From Diphasiastrum complanatum (Eukaryota > Streptophyta > Lycopodiopsida > Lycopodiales > Lycopodiaceae), in the NCBI GenBank assembly GCA_029204225.1, contig CM055100.1, forward strand, positions 52,265,260 through 52,329,259: a stretch of DNA of 64,000 nt, in the 5' to 3' direction. Numbering within the stretch: the stretch's first letter is position 1; every line of letters starts with the position of its first letter. Below are positions 32,463-47,130 of this stretch, in pieces. The notes under the pieces were generated by a model. It worked only from the letters and a program-made list of their open reading frames with translations. It did not search any database and had not been told where the DNA came from. The position numbers and the translations under genes were made by a program.

Positions 32463-33478
32463 TGTTGGATTTACTCCTTCTACTCGCCTAAATCCCATTT
32501 TGAATCTGCCTCCATTCTTGCTGCATACTTACTAACGTTGTCACGCAGCTTGCATATTTACACGCAAATTTGCACAAACGAATAAAAGGCAAAAGAATTG
32601 CAAACACTGTGTTTTTACACAGGTTATGGTGACAAGCAAAAAGGGGACACTATCCTACAGAATGCCGAAGGTGCCCTAAAAGCTAATGCACCCTGTAAAT
32701 CTTATCCTAAGGCCATTTGTAAGAGTGACCCACTTTTTGCATCATCACCAACGTTCACTTCAGCACTGGCTGACGTCGCACCCTTTTTACGCTCACTCCA
32801 TGCAGTTGCGCTAATAGATTGGACAACGATTGCAGCCACCCACGATCTCCTACAGACAACACATCCACTCTATACTTTCACATCTGCACACCTGTAATAT
32901 TATGTATATATATTGGATACCATTCGTGTATTCAATATAGAGAGAGTTAGATGAGAAGCGAGACAAGAAGAGACTAAGTGAAGAGGTTTCATGCCTCATT
33001 ACAGACAAAATAAGCTTCGTAGGGCACGCGGTTTCGTCCACTATTGTATTGTGCTCTGCCGCATTATTAACTTGTATACATGATATACTTAATCTGATAT
33101 AACTCTTTTTTCTACATTCAGATCTGTGTTAATATTGCTATGCTTGTACTTCAGTTTGTCTGATCTTTCTAGTTGCTCTTTCTAGTAATAGACGATCAAC
33201 TTTTAGTCTTGTCTTTCACGAATAATTCGCGACTAATTATCAGTCGAGCACAGTCTAGCTCTTCACGAATCATTTGCGATAGATAATTTGTCTTGCAATT
33301 CGCGACAAATTATTCATCTAGCGCTTCATCCATTAAATGTTTGGCTACATAATCTAGAATGACTGTGATTTCTATCACTAAAGTTCTCTTCATTCTGATA
33401 GGCGTAGTCATGCTTACGGAGAGAGTCAAATAATTCATTCCGCTGCGCACGAACATTTTTTGTTCGAGTTTGCTTCTC
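32463..33478 (+). repeat. 5' LTR of element D, inner end deleted
   Basis: Matches 36396-37414 of the 3' LTR. A candidate TATA region (TATGTATATATATTGG) lies near 32902. Confidence 0.88.
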
Positions 33479-33491
33479 AAATGATCAATCT

Positions 33492-35585
33492 ATGCTACTC
33501 TCTAAAGTCCTATATGTACCAAATTTATCTACGAATCTGCTCTCTGTAAGCAGAATCACAGATTTAGGACATACAGTAGAGTTTGAATGTGATCAGTGTA
33601 AAGTAGTTGATAGGACTGGCAAGATCCTAGCACTCGGAAAGAGGCATGGATACTTGTATAAATTACGTCATTGCTTTTTTGCCTCTAGTCAGGCTCTTCG
33701 TACTTCAATTCATACAAATAAAGGTTTACTTTGGCATTATAGACTTGGTCATTTAAATCATGCTAATGTACAACAAATGTCTAGACAATCTATTGTTCTT
33801 GATCTCGACTATCCTCGCGAAAAAGTTGAGTTACATGTCTGTCAGGACTGTCTAGTTGGTAAACGGACTAGGAAACCATTTAAGTCAAGCCATCAGCATA
33901 TTGCTAGAGGATTGCTAGATGTTGTACATTCAGATATTTGTGGCCCAATGAAAAATCCTTCACTGAAGGATGCCAAGTATTTTATAACCTTTATTGATGA
34001 ATTCTCTGAAAGGACGATGGTGTATTTCATAAAGAAGAAACTAGAATTTTTCAACTGCTTCAGAATCTTCAAGGAGCGTGCAGAAAAGGAGACTGGAAGG
34101 ATGATTAAGGCCCTAAGGTCAGACAACGGTGGAGAATACATCTCTGTCGAGTTTAAGGAGTACTGTCAAAGCCAAGGCATTAAGCAGCAATTCATCACTC
34201 CTTACAGTCCTCAGTCTAATAGCTTAGCTGAGAGGAAGAACCGTACTTTGGTCGAATTTGCTAAGTGTATGCTATCGCATGCATCGTTGCCCAAGAGATT
34301 TTGGGCTGAAGCTGTCTCCACTGCAGCTTACCTCCAGAACAGATGTTCGACCAAGGCCCTCTCAGACAAGACACCCCACGAGGTGTGGACAGGCCCTAAG
34401 CCTTCTTTGAAGAACCTAAGAGTGTTCGGGTGCATTGCCTACGCGCAGATCCCAAAAGACACAAGGAAGAAATTGGACTTCCAAGGTCTCAAGACCATCC
34501 TGATCGGATATACTTTGTTTGATAACACCTACAAGCTATACGATCATGATACCCAGCAAATCTTGTATAGCCGGGATACAGTCTTTATCGAGGATCAATT
34601 TGTCGACCTTAAAGACAAGGATATTGCTCAAAAAAAACCTACATCTCTTGCCATTGACACGACAGTCCGAGCTTCTGGCTTAGGCGTGTCTATTGTTGAC
34701 CCACTTCGAGACAGCGAATCAGATGAAGATGTTGCTGCTATCCAACAACAAGTCCCAAGAGCGGTTCATCAGTCGAATCATCCCAGAAGATTAAGGCGAG
34801 TGCACACACAGCCCACAAGGTATACTCCTGAGTCCGTCTATCTCTTAATGCATGAACCGACGACAGTCGAAAAGGCACTCAGCCAACCAGACTCTGATCT
34901 CTGGAGAGAAGCCATGGACAGAGAGTATTCCTCTTTGACCAAGAATCAGACATGGTCATTAGTCGAAGCTCCTATTGGCTGCAATATTATTGATTGCAAA
35001 TGGATCTTTAAGATCAAATATAATGCCAACGGAGCAATTGATCGAAGGAAGGCTAGATTAGTAGCACGAGGATTCACCCAGATCCCGAATGTCGACTACA
35101 GTGAGACTTTTAGTCCAATCATCAAACATTCGTCGATCCAAATGCTCTTGTCATATGTTGCAGCTGCCGACCTCGAAGTACTTCAACTTGATGTACGAAT
35201 AGCCTATCTGAACGGAGTCATACAAGAAGATATCTACATGATCCAGCCTGAAGGATGCGTTCTGGAAGGCATGAAGAATCATGTCTGTAAACTCCACAAG
35301 GCACTGTACAACTTGAAACAATCTGCTAGAGCTTGGTTTCAGAGGATCAACACATTCCTCATTGAACAAGGATTCAAACCAAGCACTGCTGATTGCAACG
35401 TTTATTCAAAGTCAGTGCATCAATCATTCATTATCATCACCTTGTATGTTGATGATACGTTGCTCTTTAACAACAATACCAAAATGGTCAAGGATGCAAA
35501 ACAGATGTTCTCAGAATTCGACATGACTGATCTGGGATTACTCAATAAAGGTATCTTCACAATGTTCTTAACAGATACAATTTGA
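33492..35585 (+). pseudogene. Copia integrase-RT polyprotein of element D (long open frame)
   Basis: A 697-codon open frame. The pre-integrase start (LSKVLYVPNLSTNLLSVSRI) is followed by the HHCC zinc site (LLWHYRLGHLNH, CQDCLVGK). The DDE core is complete: Asp in VVHSDICGPM, Asp in LRSDNGGEY, Glu in SNSLAERKNRT. The RFWAEAVSTAAYLQNR and LRVFGCIAYAQ blocks and the linker follow, then RT with [43 protein letters not shown] and YVDD in LYVDDTLLF. After DLGLLNKG the frame runs out following a deletion of roughly 30 codons in the connection region. The start codon lies within former pol; without Gag and protease it cannot work alone. Confidence 0.88.
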
Positions 35586-35589
35586 TGAA

Positions 35590-36378
35590 TTGTAAATTTC
35601 TCACTCACCAATGGATCCAGGCTTGCATTTGTCGAAGGACCAATGTCCCCAGACCAAGCAGGAAGAGGAGCAGATGAGAGAATATCCATATCGATCGATA
35701 CTTGGATCTCTCATGTATGCAATGGTCTGTAGAAGACCAGATATCTCTTTTGTTGTTAGCTCACTCAGCCAATACATGGCTAATCTAGGCATTACCTATT
35801 GGAAGGCTCTTATTCGAGTCACGAGATATATTCGAGCTACCATGGACCAGTGCACCTGCTATGGAGATGTCAGCAATGACAATCTTCATCAGCTCAGTGG
35901 CTATTTAGATGCAAGTTGGGGAGGAGATGCAGACAATCGTAAATCCACATCTGGATTTACATTCTTCTTCAACGGCGGTCCTATTTCATGGAACAGTCGT
36001 AAGAAAACCTCTATCGCACTTTCTTCCATTGAAGCAGAATACATTGCTGCTTCTCAATCTATTAAGGAAGCGTTTTGGTTGAAAAATTTGCTGTCAGACA
36101 TCAACCTGTATCAGTACAGCCCCACAATTTTGTTTTGTGATAATCAAAGTACTATTGCCTTATCGGTCAACCCTAGATTTCATTCTAGGAATAAGCACAT
36201 TGAGATCAAACATCACTACATCAGGGGCAAGGTTCTCAACAGGGAGGTAAGCTTAACGTACTGCAGAACGCAGAACATGGTTGCAGACATTTTCACAAAA
36301 GCACCTAGTATTAATGCACACAACAAATTTTGTGCATTGCTCAATCTGAAGATCAAGGCATTCATGGATCCATATTAA
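35590..36378 (+). pseudogene. Copia RNase H of element D
   Basis: A 255-codon open frame with the connection end (GSLMYAMVCRRPDISFVVSS) and RNase H (YLDASWGGDADNRKSTSG, SSIEAEYIAA, FCDNQSTIALSVNP, HHYIRGKVL, ADIFTKAPS), ending just before the poly-G tract. The catalytic Asp, Glu and Asp are all present. Separated from RT by a frame change near 35590. Confidence 0.9.
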
Positions 36379-36395
36379 GGGGGGGGGGGGGGGGG
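36377..36395 (+). other. 17-G polypurine tract
   Basis: AA followed by 17 consecutive G residues abuts the 3' LTR start TGTTGG, exactly where a polypurine tract belongs. The run is far longer than the usual 4-6 G. Confidence 0.85.
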
Positions 36396-37482
36396 TGTTG
36401 GATTTACTCCTTCTACTCTCCTAAATCTCATTTTTAATCTATATCCATTCTTGCTGCATACTTACTAACGTTGTCACACAGCCTGCATATTTACATGCAA
36501 ATTCGCATAGACGAATAAAAGGCGAAAGAATCGCGAACACTGTGTTTTTACACAGGTTATGGTGACAGGCCAAAAGGGGACACTATCCTACAGAATGTCG
36601 AAGGTGCCCTAAAAGCTAAGACACCCTGTAAATCTTATCCTAAGGCCATTCGTAAGAGTGACCCACTTTTCGCATCATCACCAATGTTCACTTCAGCACT
36701 GGATGACGTCGTACCCTTTTTATGCTCACTCCATGCAGTTGCGCTAACAGATTGGATAACGATTGCAACCACCCACGATCTCCTACAGACAGCACATCCA
36801 CATTGTACTTTCACATCTGCACATTTGTAATATTATGTATATATATATTGGATACCATTCATGTATTCAATATAGAGAGAGTTAGATGAGAAGCGAGACA
36901 AGAAGAGACTAAGTGAAGAGGTTTCATTCCTCATTACAGACAAAATAAACTTCTAGGGCATGCAGTTTTGTCCACTATTGTATTGTGCTCTGTCGCATTA
37001 TTAACTTGTATACATGATATACTTAATCTGATACAGCTCTTTGTTCTGCATTCAGATCTGTGTTAATATTGCTATGCTTGTTCTTCATTTTGTCCGATCT
37101 TTCTAGTTACTCTTTCTAGTAACAGATGATCAACTTTAAGTCTTGTCTTCGTCGCAAATAGTTCGCGACTAATTATCAGTCGAGCACAGTCTAGCTCTTC
37201 ACGAATCATTCGCGACAGATAATTTGTCTTGCAATTCGCGACAAATTATTCATCTAGCGTTTCATCCATTAAATGTTTGGCTACGTAATCTAGAATGATT
37301 GTGATTTCTATCACTAAAGTTCTTTTCATTCTGATAGGTGTAGTCATGCTTACGGAGAGAGTCAAATAATTCATTCTACTGCACACGAACATTTTTTGTT
37401 TGAGTTCGCTTCTCGTTCGTTTCTTGTTCGAGTTCGTTTCTCGTTCGTGTTCGTTATTTATTCTCCCCCTCTCTCTCCAACA
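36396..37482 (+). repeat. 3' LTR of element D
   Basis: 1,087 bp, TGTTGG…CCAACA, complete, followed by the ATCAT duplication. The end carries TTCGTTTCTCGTTCG-type short repeats. Confidence 0.9.
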
Positions 37483-37487
37483 ATCAT

Positions 37488-38240
37488 ATCCTAAGAATAT
37501 GCACTTTATAGCTTTTACATCAAGCTTGCGTCTTTCTTCCTTAGGAATGTGTACAAAGGCCTTACATCCAAAGATTCGCAAGTGATTCACCTTTGGCTTC
37601 TTCTTCGTGAATGCCTCCTCAGGTGTTATCTTTGGTATGGCAATGGTAGGACTTCTATTTTGAAGATAGACTGCGGTACTGCATGCTTCTGACCAAAAAT
37701 ATTTTGGTAGCTTGTTGCTTTCCACAATCGTACGATTCTTGCGCTTAGCTACACCATTGAATTCAGGCATATGAGCTTGCATAAATTGACTTTTGATCCC
37801 ACATTGATCACAAAGATCATTGAATTCAGTAGACTTGTACTTACCTCCACTATCAGATCTTAGGATTTTGATCTTCCTACCTGTTTGATTTTGTACCATT
37901 GCTTTGAAGCTCGTGAAATTGGCAAAAGCATCTGACTTCTTCTTTAAGAAGTAAATCCACGTCTTGCGTGACATATCATCTATGAAGGTCATAAAATAAA
38001 AAGCTCCACCTATGGATATAGTCCTCATAGGCCCGCATAGATCTATGTGGATAAAGTCCAGGATGTTCTGATCAAGTCCAGGATGTTCTTCGCCCTTGCA
38101 ACACCACCTTTTTTGAATTTCTCTCGATGTTGCTTCCCATACACACATGATTCGCACATCGTCTTCAAGTGGTCTTCCATCATAGGCAATCCTTTCAGCA
38201 TTTCCAATTTCCTCATCAAGCTAAGGCTTCTTAGGTTCAA
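37488..38240 (-). pseudogene. Host E: integrase core
   Basis: The minus strand reads CESCVYGKQHREKF (the CC of the zinc site), HIDLCGPM with the first Asp, MTFIDDMSRKTWIYFLKKK, LRSDSGGKY with the second Asp, then FNGVAKRKNRT in which the catalytic Glu is Lys (codon at 37744-37746), and YFWSEACSTAVYLQNRSP, LRIFGCKAFVHIP, KCIFLGYD. A roughly 20 bp tandem duplication (GAACATCCTGGACTTGATCA) near 38060-38095 shifts the frame. Element D interrupts it after LGYD. Confidence 0.88.
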
Positions 38241-38578
38241 ATGACCAAGCCTTTTATGCCATAGTTCAGTTTGTGATGGCCATGTTGCTCCTTAATTGTA
38301 GCATTCAACCTGTACAATTTAGTGTTGGGCTCCCATATATTGTCCGCAATGACTTTGAACTTTTGGTTCACGTCCTTCACAAAGCAACGATCATGGGCAA
38401 ATTCTACTTTCAACCTTTGATCAGTAATAACACCAACGGAAAGTAGAATTTTCTTCAAACTTGGTACATAAAGTACCTTCTTAATCGTCTTGCTTTTGTC
38501 ATCAGGTAGTTGGATGGAAACAATGCCTATCCTTGATCTTGCACACATCACCATTTGCTTGTGAAACAGACATTCCAT
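38237..38578 (-). pseudogene. Host E: pre-integrase region
   Basis: Minus-strand segment with IKKVLYVPSLKKILLSVGVITDQ, VEFAHDRCFV and TKLYRLNATI, in frame up to the start of the zinc-binding region, where a stop occurs (GLVI-stop). Confidence 0.8.
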
Positions 38579-38590
38579 TGTCCAACTCTT

Positions 38591-39001
38591 TCAAGCTACT
38601 AACCAATCTTTATTACTTGTCATGTGTCTTGTGGTTCCCGAGTCAATGTACCACGCTTGATCATTTTGATTGGATGACAATGCTAATATGAAGATGCTAG
38701 AGTCTTCAACTTCACCTTTGTCGACAAGATTACATGCTTGCTTTGGTTTCCCCTTGCTTGATTCTGCCAAGAATTTTTGACACTCACTTTTCCAATGGCC
38801 CTTTTTGCCACAATGGAAGCATTTGCCCTTCTTCTTGGTCTTGCTAGATGATCTCTCATCCTCCTGAGTCTTGGAGAATTGCTGCTTAGACTTCTTCTTA
38901 CCCTTGCCTTTGCCTTGTTTTTGGCATGTCGCAAGTGCTTGATCATCAGTATTTTGACGTCTAGCTTTCACCATCTCTCGTCGTTGCTCCTCCTGCATCA
39001 A
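38591..39001 (-). pseudogene. Host E: zinc knuckle and protease
   Basis: A Lys-rich Gag tail with an intact CCHC knuckle CFHCGKKGHWKSEC and the protease motif WYIDSGTTRHMTSNKDW, catalytic D-S-G intact. It runs into a stop at 38591. Confidence 0.85.
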
Positions 39002-39505
39002 GATTCTTTTGAGCTCGTCAAAGGTTGGTAATCTTTCTCTTGATGCTGCTTACAAACATCTGATAAGGTTCTGCAATGCCGCACAATGCATTGTGCACCA
39101 GCTCAACATCACGTATGCGCTCACCAATAGAATGTAGGTCATCCCTCATTGTCTTGATTCTTGTCATATAAGTTTGAATGTGCTCTCCTTGCTCCATTCA
39201 AGCACTATTCATTTTTTACTTCAGGAACATAATCCTTGATGGATTTGACGTCTCGAATTGCTCCTTTAGTGCATCCCATGTCTGTCTAGGTGTAATGGCA
39301 TTACTTATGTGGGTAATGATGTGGTCTTTCACTGACAAGTTGATCTCTCCTCGCCTTCCTATCAAACACTTTAATGTCCGCTTCATTTGGCGGTCTTCTC
39401 TCATCACCTGTGACGACATCCCACAGTTATTTCTCTATCAGTATGTTTTTCATTTTGAATTTCCAGACTGCATAGTTGGAAATCCCGTCCAATTTGTCGT
39501 AAAAA
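39002..39505 (-). pseudogene. Host E: Gag
   Basis: The minus strand reads KLDGISNYAVWKFKMKNILIEK, a stop, LWDVVTGDERRP, then DHIITHISNAITPRQTWDALKEQFE, a stop after MFLK, and GEHIQTYMTRIKTMRDDL. UBN2-type Gag motifs, broken by stops and frameshifts. Upstream LTR and primer site were not found. Confidence 0.8.
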
Positions 39506-41532
39506 CGTGGGGATGACCGACAGCGGAAGCTCAAAGCTTTGAGCGTAGGCGTGTAGGAACGGAAACGCAACAGTTAGCAGCAGAAATATTCAAGAAGAAT
39601 GATTCATACAGAATTGCACAAATGAACAATACATTAGTGAGAAAAAAATTGCATTCTGATTAATAGCAACAGTGAGTACAATGGCTTGAAGTAATAACTT
39701 CAGCGCAACATGTTAATGAATTAAACTCTGGTCAACATGAGTCACATATTAAACTTTGCAAAAAAAATTCATTTATTGGGAATCACGTGCATGAACATCG
39801 TGCTACAATTTGCTTAGTCAGAATATGTGGAATCCATGCATATTTTTCCTTAAGGCCCTTTCTTTTCCAAAATTTTTGTAGATTCAGAGAGACCCTAAAC
39901 CATGAAGGCAGATAATGAGTCATGACTAGAAAAAAGGCTTGACCCCATTGGGAAGATGTATTATGACTCTTAAAGTGTATGAAAAAGTTTAAAGTCTAAG
40001 AAAAAAATCAATAGTAAAAAGGGGTATATGCCTTGGCATCCTTCAATCTTGGGAAAAACTTGGGAGAGTATTGGTACTCACGTTTCCAACAAATTCAACT
40101 ACCATTCATTCATAGACTCCTCATAGATTTATGTCATATGCATGCCTACATCATGCCAAATCACTCACCTCTAAGATGATGTTGAGGGGTTCTTTTTTAA
40201 TTTTTTGTAATTGTTGGCAATATGCTGACAACTAACTACGTGGTTGCTCGTAATCAATCATTTCCATTAGATTAAACATTTAGAGATCAGGCCTCTAATA
40301 GGACATCAACAATTATGCAAAGCGGACAATGTAGTTAGTTTGAAGTTCAGCACAACTACCACTACGCAGTCTCATACTCCCTATTGAACATGCAAAATGA
40401 TGACAGGACAGAAAGACACTATTTCTTGGTGAGTCATTCATTTCATTCCTTTTAGTAATATAATGCTAGCACTGGCATGTAGTTTCTAATTATGAATATG
40501 AGCTTCCTACAATTGTAATTCTAATCTACTGATTTCGTCCGTACCCATAGGCAGCTAATTCCAACAGCTGTTCTGTGGTGACAATGATGAGGACCTGAGG
40601 CAAAATTCTGGGGGGCCCGTGAAGATCAGCTTCCCTTTTCGTTTATGTTGGTATTAATAAAACTGGGAATCGGTCTTCTTTTTAGAACAAAGCCGTTGCG
40701 GAAGGCCTATCCTATACGTCGTATTCTTCACCCACTCCCTCCCTTTCTTCTTTTTTTTTTGATCTCCAAAAGCTGCTGCCCTTTCTTCCTATAAAGTGAC
40801 AATGGGACCCAAATCACAGTTGGCTGGAAGTTGAAGAGGCGCCGTTGTTCTGGTATGATGTAGCGCAACAGATTTTTTTTCACTTGCATTGCCGATTTAT
40901 GATCCATGGCCACCAGCAGTTGTTTTCAATTCCCAAGATGTGGTGGCCCAGGCCCCAAGCTTGGCTCACAAAATGTCCATTTTAGGGTAAATAATAATAT
41001 ACTTACAATCCCTTCTTCCTACTAGAGTCCTTTTTGAGAGGGAAAAAAAACACCCTACGGTCTTAGGTACAAGGGGTTTGTTTGTCCATCCATGGATGTA
41101 CCTTTGTGGTGGCATGTCTTGGTCTCTTGTGATGTATAACATATATTTTTGTTTGGGGTGTTGGTTGGTTGCTCTTTTAATACTTGGACACTTTGTGGGT
41201 GGTTCTAAACCTACTAGCTCTTGTTGGTCAACAACCTCATGTTAGCAGTTCAAATGTATCGTCTATGATCTACCCTAGCTAAGTGGTAAGCTTTATGGAT
41301 TGTTGCAAGTGCTCTACATGCCAACAAAGTACTTGCCATAAAAAGTAGAACCTTAAATGCTTCAATCTCAGCAAATGATTTGAATTTTTCTAGAATTAGA
41401 ACATACCATTCTAGCAATCGTTTCCTTATCTATAAACTACAATCCCATTGTTTATATGTTGTTGTATGTCCTCATTATGTGCTTAAGTGGAGTTGAACTC
41501 CAAGGAGACGAGAAGCCTTCACCAACACATCG
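39506..41532. other. No gene recognised
   Basis: AT-rich DNA without protein motifs on either strand. Short open frames such as minus 40913-40728 have low-complexity ends and no family resemblance. Confidence 0.5.
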
Positions 41533-41574
41533 CTTATTGGAAGACATCTATTGACCCACCCGATATTAGATAGA

Positions 41575-41705
41575 GACCCTCAAAATGCTTCCATCATAAA
41601 GAGTTTATTTCATAAACTTGACTGTCTAGTGTAGTGGAGACCGTTGAACATCTTTTTTTGTACTGCCATTGCTTTGGAAATGTTTTGATCGTTGGGTATG
41701 GTCCA
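41575..41705 (+). pseudogene. LINE reverse-transcriptase zinc-binding remnant
   Basis: One plus frame reads ETVEHLFLYCHCFGNVL, resembling the zf-RVT module at the end of plant LINE ORF2 (E-VEHLFLHC). The preceding KSLFHKLDCLV is in a shifted frame. Only this end is visible, so the assignment is tentative. Confidence 0.45.
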
Positions 41706-42330
41706 AGTCAATGATTGTGAAGTGCTTATGAGTATTGTTGAAAGCTCTAGTCTTTTGGATTGTGTGGTCCATCGTTAGAGGGCACATGTATGACTTGATG
41801 TAGAAAGACTTGTTAACTTTAAGTTAAAGCTCTAGAAGGATTTTTAAATTTAATTTTTTTTTAATGAGCTTTGTTAGAGGATACAAGTAAGTCTTTAAGA
41901 CAATGTTACTATTAGAGTCTTTAGTAATTTACGATGAGGTCTTGGTATGAGGCAATTAATCTTCTATGAAACAAAATTATCATATATTATGGAAATTGTA
42001 TTGATTCAAGAGAAAAGAAACTACTAAATTCAAATGGTAGGAATAAATATGCTGAAACTATTGTCATCATCTTTTCAACCACAAGCTCTAGTATTGCATG
42101 CCAGTCGTCCTAATTCTCTTAAGATTCTTAGTAAGTGAGAATAGAAATGTGATGAAACATCATAAAACAATTATATTTCAAACAATGGTCATTGTATTAT
42201 ATCAGCATTTCGTGTGATTGAAAAGCTCCTCTAGCATAATATCCCACAATAAGTGGCATGCTGGTGAAGACTTATTATTCTTTACTTGAGGTTAAGGGTT
42301 TCGACTTGATTAATAAACGAAAACTAGAAC

Positions 42331-44685
<2,355 letters not shown>

Positions 44686-45094
44686 TAAAAAATAATACTA
44701 GAAATCATTAATGTGATTAGAAGTCACATTCATGCATTGTAAATATCTACAAGAATGGAAAAGGGTCAAGAAAATGAACTTATGAGCTAGCTTAGAAGCA
44801 AGCATGGTTAGAATCTGCTATAAACTTCAATGCTTTGCAATGTGCTGGATAACAACCTTGCAGTGGAAGTTTGAATCATTACATGTGTTGGATTTCTATC
44901 TTCGATGGAAATATTTTCTTTGAGTTGATTTCTTTATCCCATTAATAAGTTTAGACAATTTGTAATAAGCTATCATGATTACAGTATGTGTATGAGTGAT
45001 TTATATAGCAAAATAAGTGAAACTATATGCTTAGCTTTATCAAAGTAAGATTTTGATAGTACCACATCTTTGTTATTCAATATTTCAATGAACA

Positions 45095-46123
45095 ACTACT
45101 AATCGATTGATCGACATTTAAATCTGCGTCCAACTTTTATCTAGACCTACAAATTTCTTCGTGTTTTTACACAGTTTGCATAACTACTCGGAAATGGCTC
45201 ACAGTGTCGACATTTTCAGGATTTTCGTCTTTTGGGATTTCCTCTCACTTCGGCTTTCTTGCAAAATGCCAGATGCCTCAAATGCTAAGGAAATAACATT
45301 GGGAAAGACCTTCGCATTTTTTGCATGACAGTTTACGTTCATTTCTGTAGAGTGAGAGTTCACCTTTCAATCTACAGAAAGACTGTTTATGACCAAAGCC
45401 ACCGACTTGCATTAATTTATCAACAAGTAATTGTTGAAAAGTCCTAACTGGATGGATGGTAGCACATCATAGCCATCTGGGTGATGCATTTGACGGCCTA
45501 ATTGCTTAGTATAAATAGCTGTTCATATTCCTACATCACCAGAATTGAAGCATGAAGATCAATCATCAAGTATTGAGTAGTAAGCGTTCTCTCTCTCAAG
45601 CCTACGAGCTTGAACACTCTTGAGCATTCTAGCTCAGTTCTTTAGAGTTGATTAGAGATTGCTATTGCGCTTAGTGCTTATCAACATTGCTCTTAATTCA
45701 GACTTTTATTTTAGTTGCTCAGAGATAGCTTAGAGTTCGCGGCTTTGATCTGCAAACTTGTTGTACTCATTTACATCTGTTTCATTTTCATATCGAATCA
45801 ATACTATCTTCTTATTGCGTTCAGGTTCGTCTCAGAATGTATGCAATTCTGTAATTCTTCGCGATAGATTAACTGTCTGATAATTCAATGCTTAATGTTT
45901 GGCTACGTAATCATTGTAGTACTAATGATTTCAAAGTTAGTTACTATAAGATCGAACGTGATTTCTATCACTATTGTTTTGTTCAAAATTGATAGGCATA
46001 GTCATGCATAGAGAAAGAGGAAGATAGTTTATTCCACTGCGCATGATAAGTTTTCTTTCTTGTCGTTCAAATTTTTTTTATTCGATTATATTCGACCTAT
46101 CCTTTTCACACCTCTTTCCAACA
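45095..46123 (+). repeat. 5' LTR of copia element F
   Basis: Ends CCTCTTTCCAACA directly before a primer site, and is similar to the solo LTR at 21233-22117 read on the minus strand. The left edge coincides with the end of repeat copy 1; no clear TGTTGG start was found, so it may be truncated. Confidence 0.75.
45501..45517 (+). promoter_or_regulatory. TATA region of element F LTR
   Basis: ATTGCTTAGTATAAATAG, shared with the solo LTR. Confidence 0.55.
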
Positions 46124-46134
46124 TGGTATTAGAG
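46124..46134 (+). other. Decayed tRNA-iMet primer-binding site
   Basis: TGGTATTAGAG, with one C-to-T change from TGGTATCAGAG. Confidence 0.75.
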
Positions 46135-46301
46135 TGTTGATTCTTTAAGGCCTAATACTATATCAAAGCGCAAGCTCTAATATTTAATATCTTTCGCGAT
46201 ATCAGATTATTCTTCAGTTCGAATCAATTTGTATCTCGGTATCAAAGAATTGATTTTCAGAGCACGGTAACTCACGTAACGTCGATAAACTAAAGTTCTA
46301 G

Positions 46302-47130
46302 ATGGATTATCAAAGTAAAACCGGTCTTATTGCAGACAAGATGAATGGATCCAATTATCATTTACGGAAATTTAAGATGAAGACCTTGCTAATCGCCAAT
46401 GAGTTGTGGGATGTTGTTACAGGTATTGAAGTGAAGCCTGAAGACGACATAGAAGACTCGAAATGGAAATCGCGCTTATTATCCTCAACATATCAGATAC
46501 TTAGATTGGCCACATAGCTGAAGCCAGAACTTCGAAAGAAGTTTGGGACACTATATGATGTGAGAGACGTAACTACCAAGTTGCATCTTCGAAGGAAATT
46601 CTTCACACTCAAGGTGTCAAATAATGATTCTCTTCAGAATCATGTTAACCAGTTTAATAATCTCTTGCAATAGATGGTCGTTGTCGGATCAATCATAGAC
46701 AATCAAGACACAATTATGACATTGCTTTCAAGCCTGTCCTCTACATATGAGAACTGGGTGATAATCATCACGACACACTCAGATTTAACTCTTACCAAAG
46801 TTATCACTATGTTGCTACAAGAAGATAATCGAAGAAGACATGACACTCCGTCTACCTTTTTGTCTCATGCTCTATATGTCAACAAGGGCTCAAAATGATA
46901 GAAGCAGAAAAGCTCCAAGTAGTCTGCATCGAATCAGAAATAGACTCAAAGTCACGAACAATCATCAAATCCACTTTTGTTGAAGAAGAAGATGTTTTGT
47001 AGGTATTGCAAACACAATAACCATGAGATCCAGGATTGCCAAATTCTTAAAGCAAAGAATGCAGCCAAGCAACCTGATCAACAAGCAAATACAGTTACAA
47101 CATCTCCTAAAGTCGAAATGGACGAAGGCG
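46302..47130 (+). pseudogene. Copia Gag of element F
   Basis: Starts MDYQSKTGLIADKMNGSNYH. UBN2-type motifs NELWDVVTGIEVKPEDD, FGTLYDVRDVTTKLHLRRKF and STYENWVIIITTHS; CCHC knuckle FCRYCKHNNHEIQDC intact at about 46995-47040. Stops at about 46515, 46672 and 46896-46940 split it. Confidence 0.85.

Larger units (their letters stand above)
32458..37487 (+). mobile_element. Copia element with deleted gag, inserted in host E ('element D')
   Basis: The 5,020 bp element (32463-37482) starts TGTTGG and ends CCAACA, with ATCAT target duplications at 32458-32462 and 37483-37487. The 5' LTR is cut about 68 bp short at 33478 and joins directly to the pre-integrase coding region, so the primer site, Gag and protease are gone. 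Integrase, RT and RNase H remain in two frames. The LTRs have diverged: I count about two dozen differences in their first 330 bp. The intact duplications show the gag deletion happened after insertion or was already present in the template. Confidence 0.9.

Noticed and set aside
37246-37487. C-terminal part of the 303-codon minus frame as part of integrase
   Set aside because: After LGYD the frame reads into the 3' LTR of element D, so those residues are not integrase.
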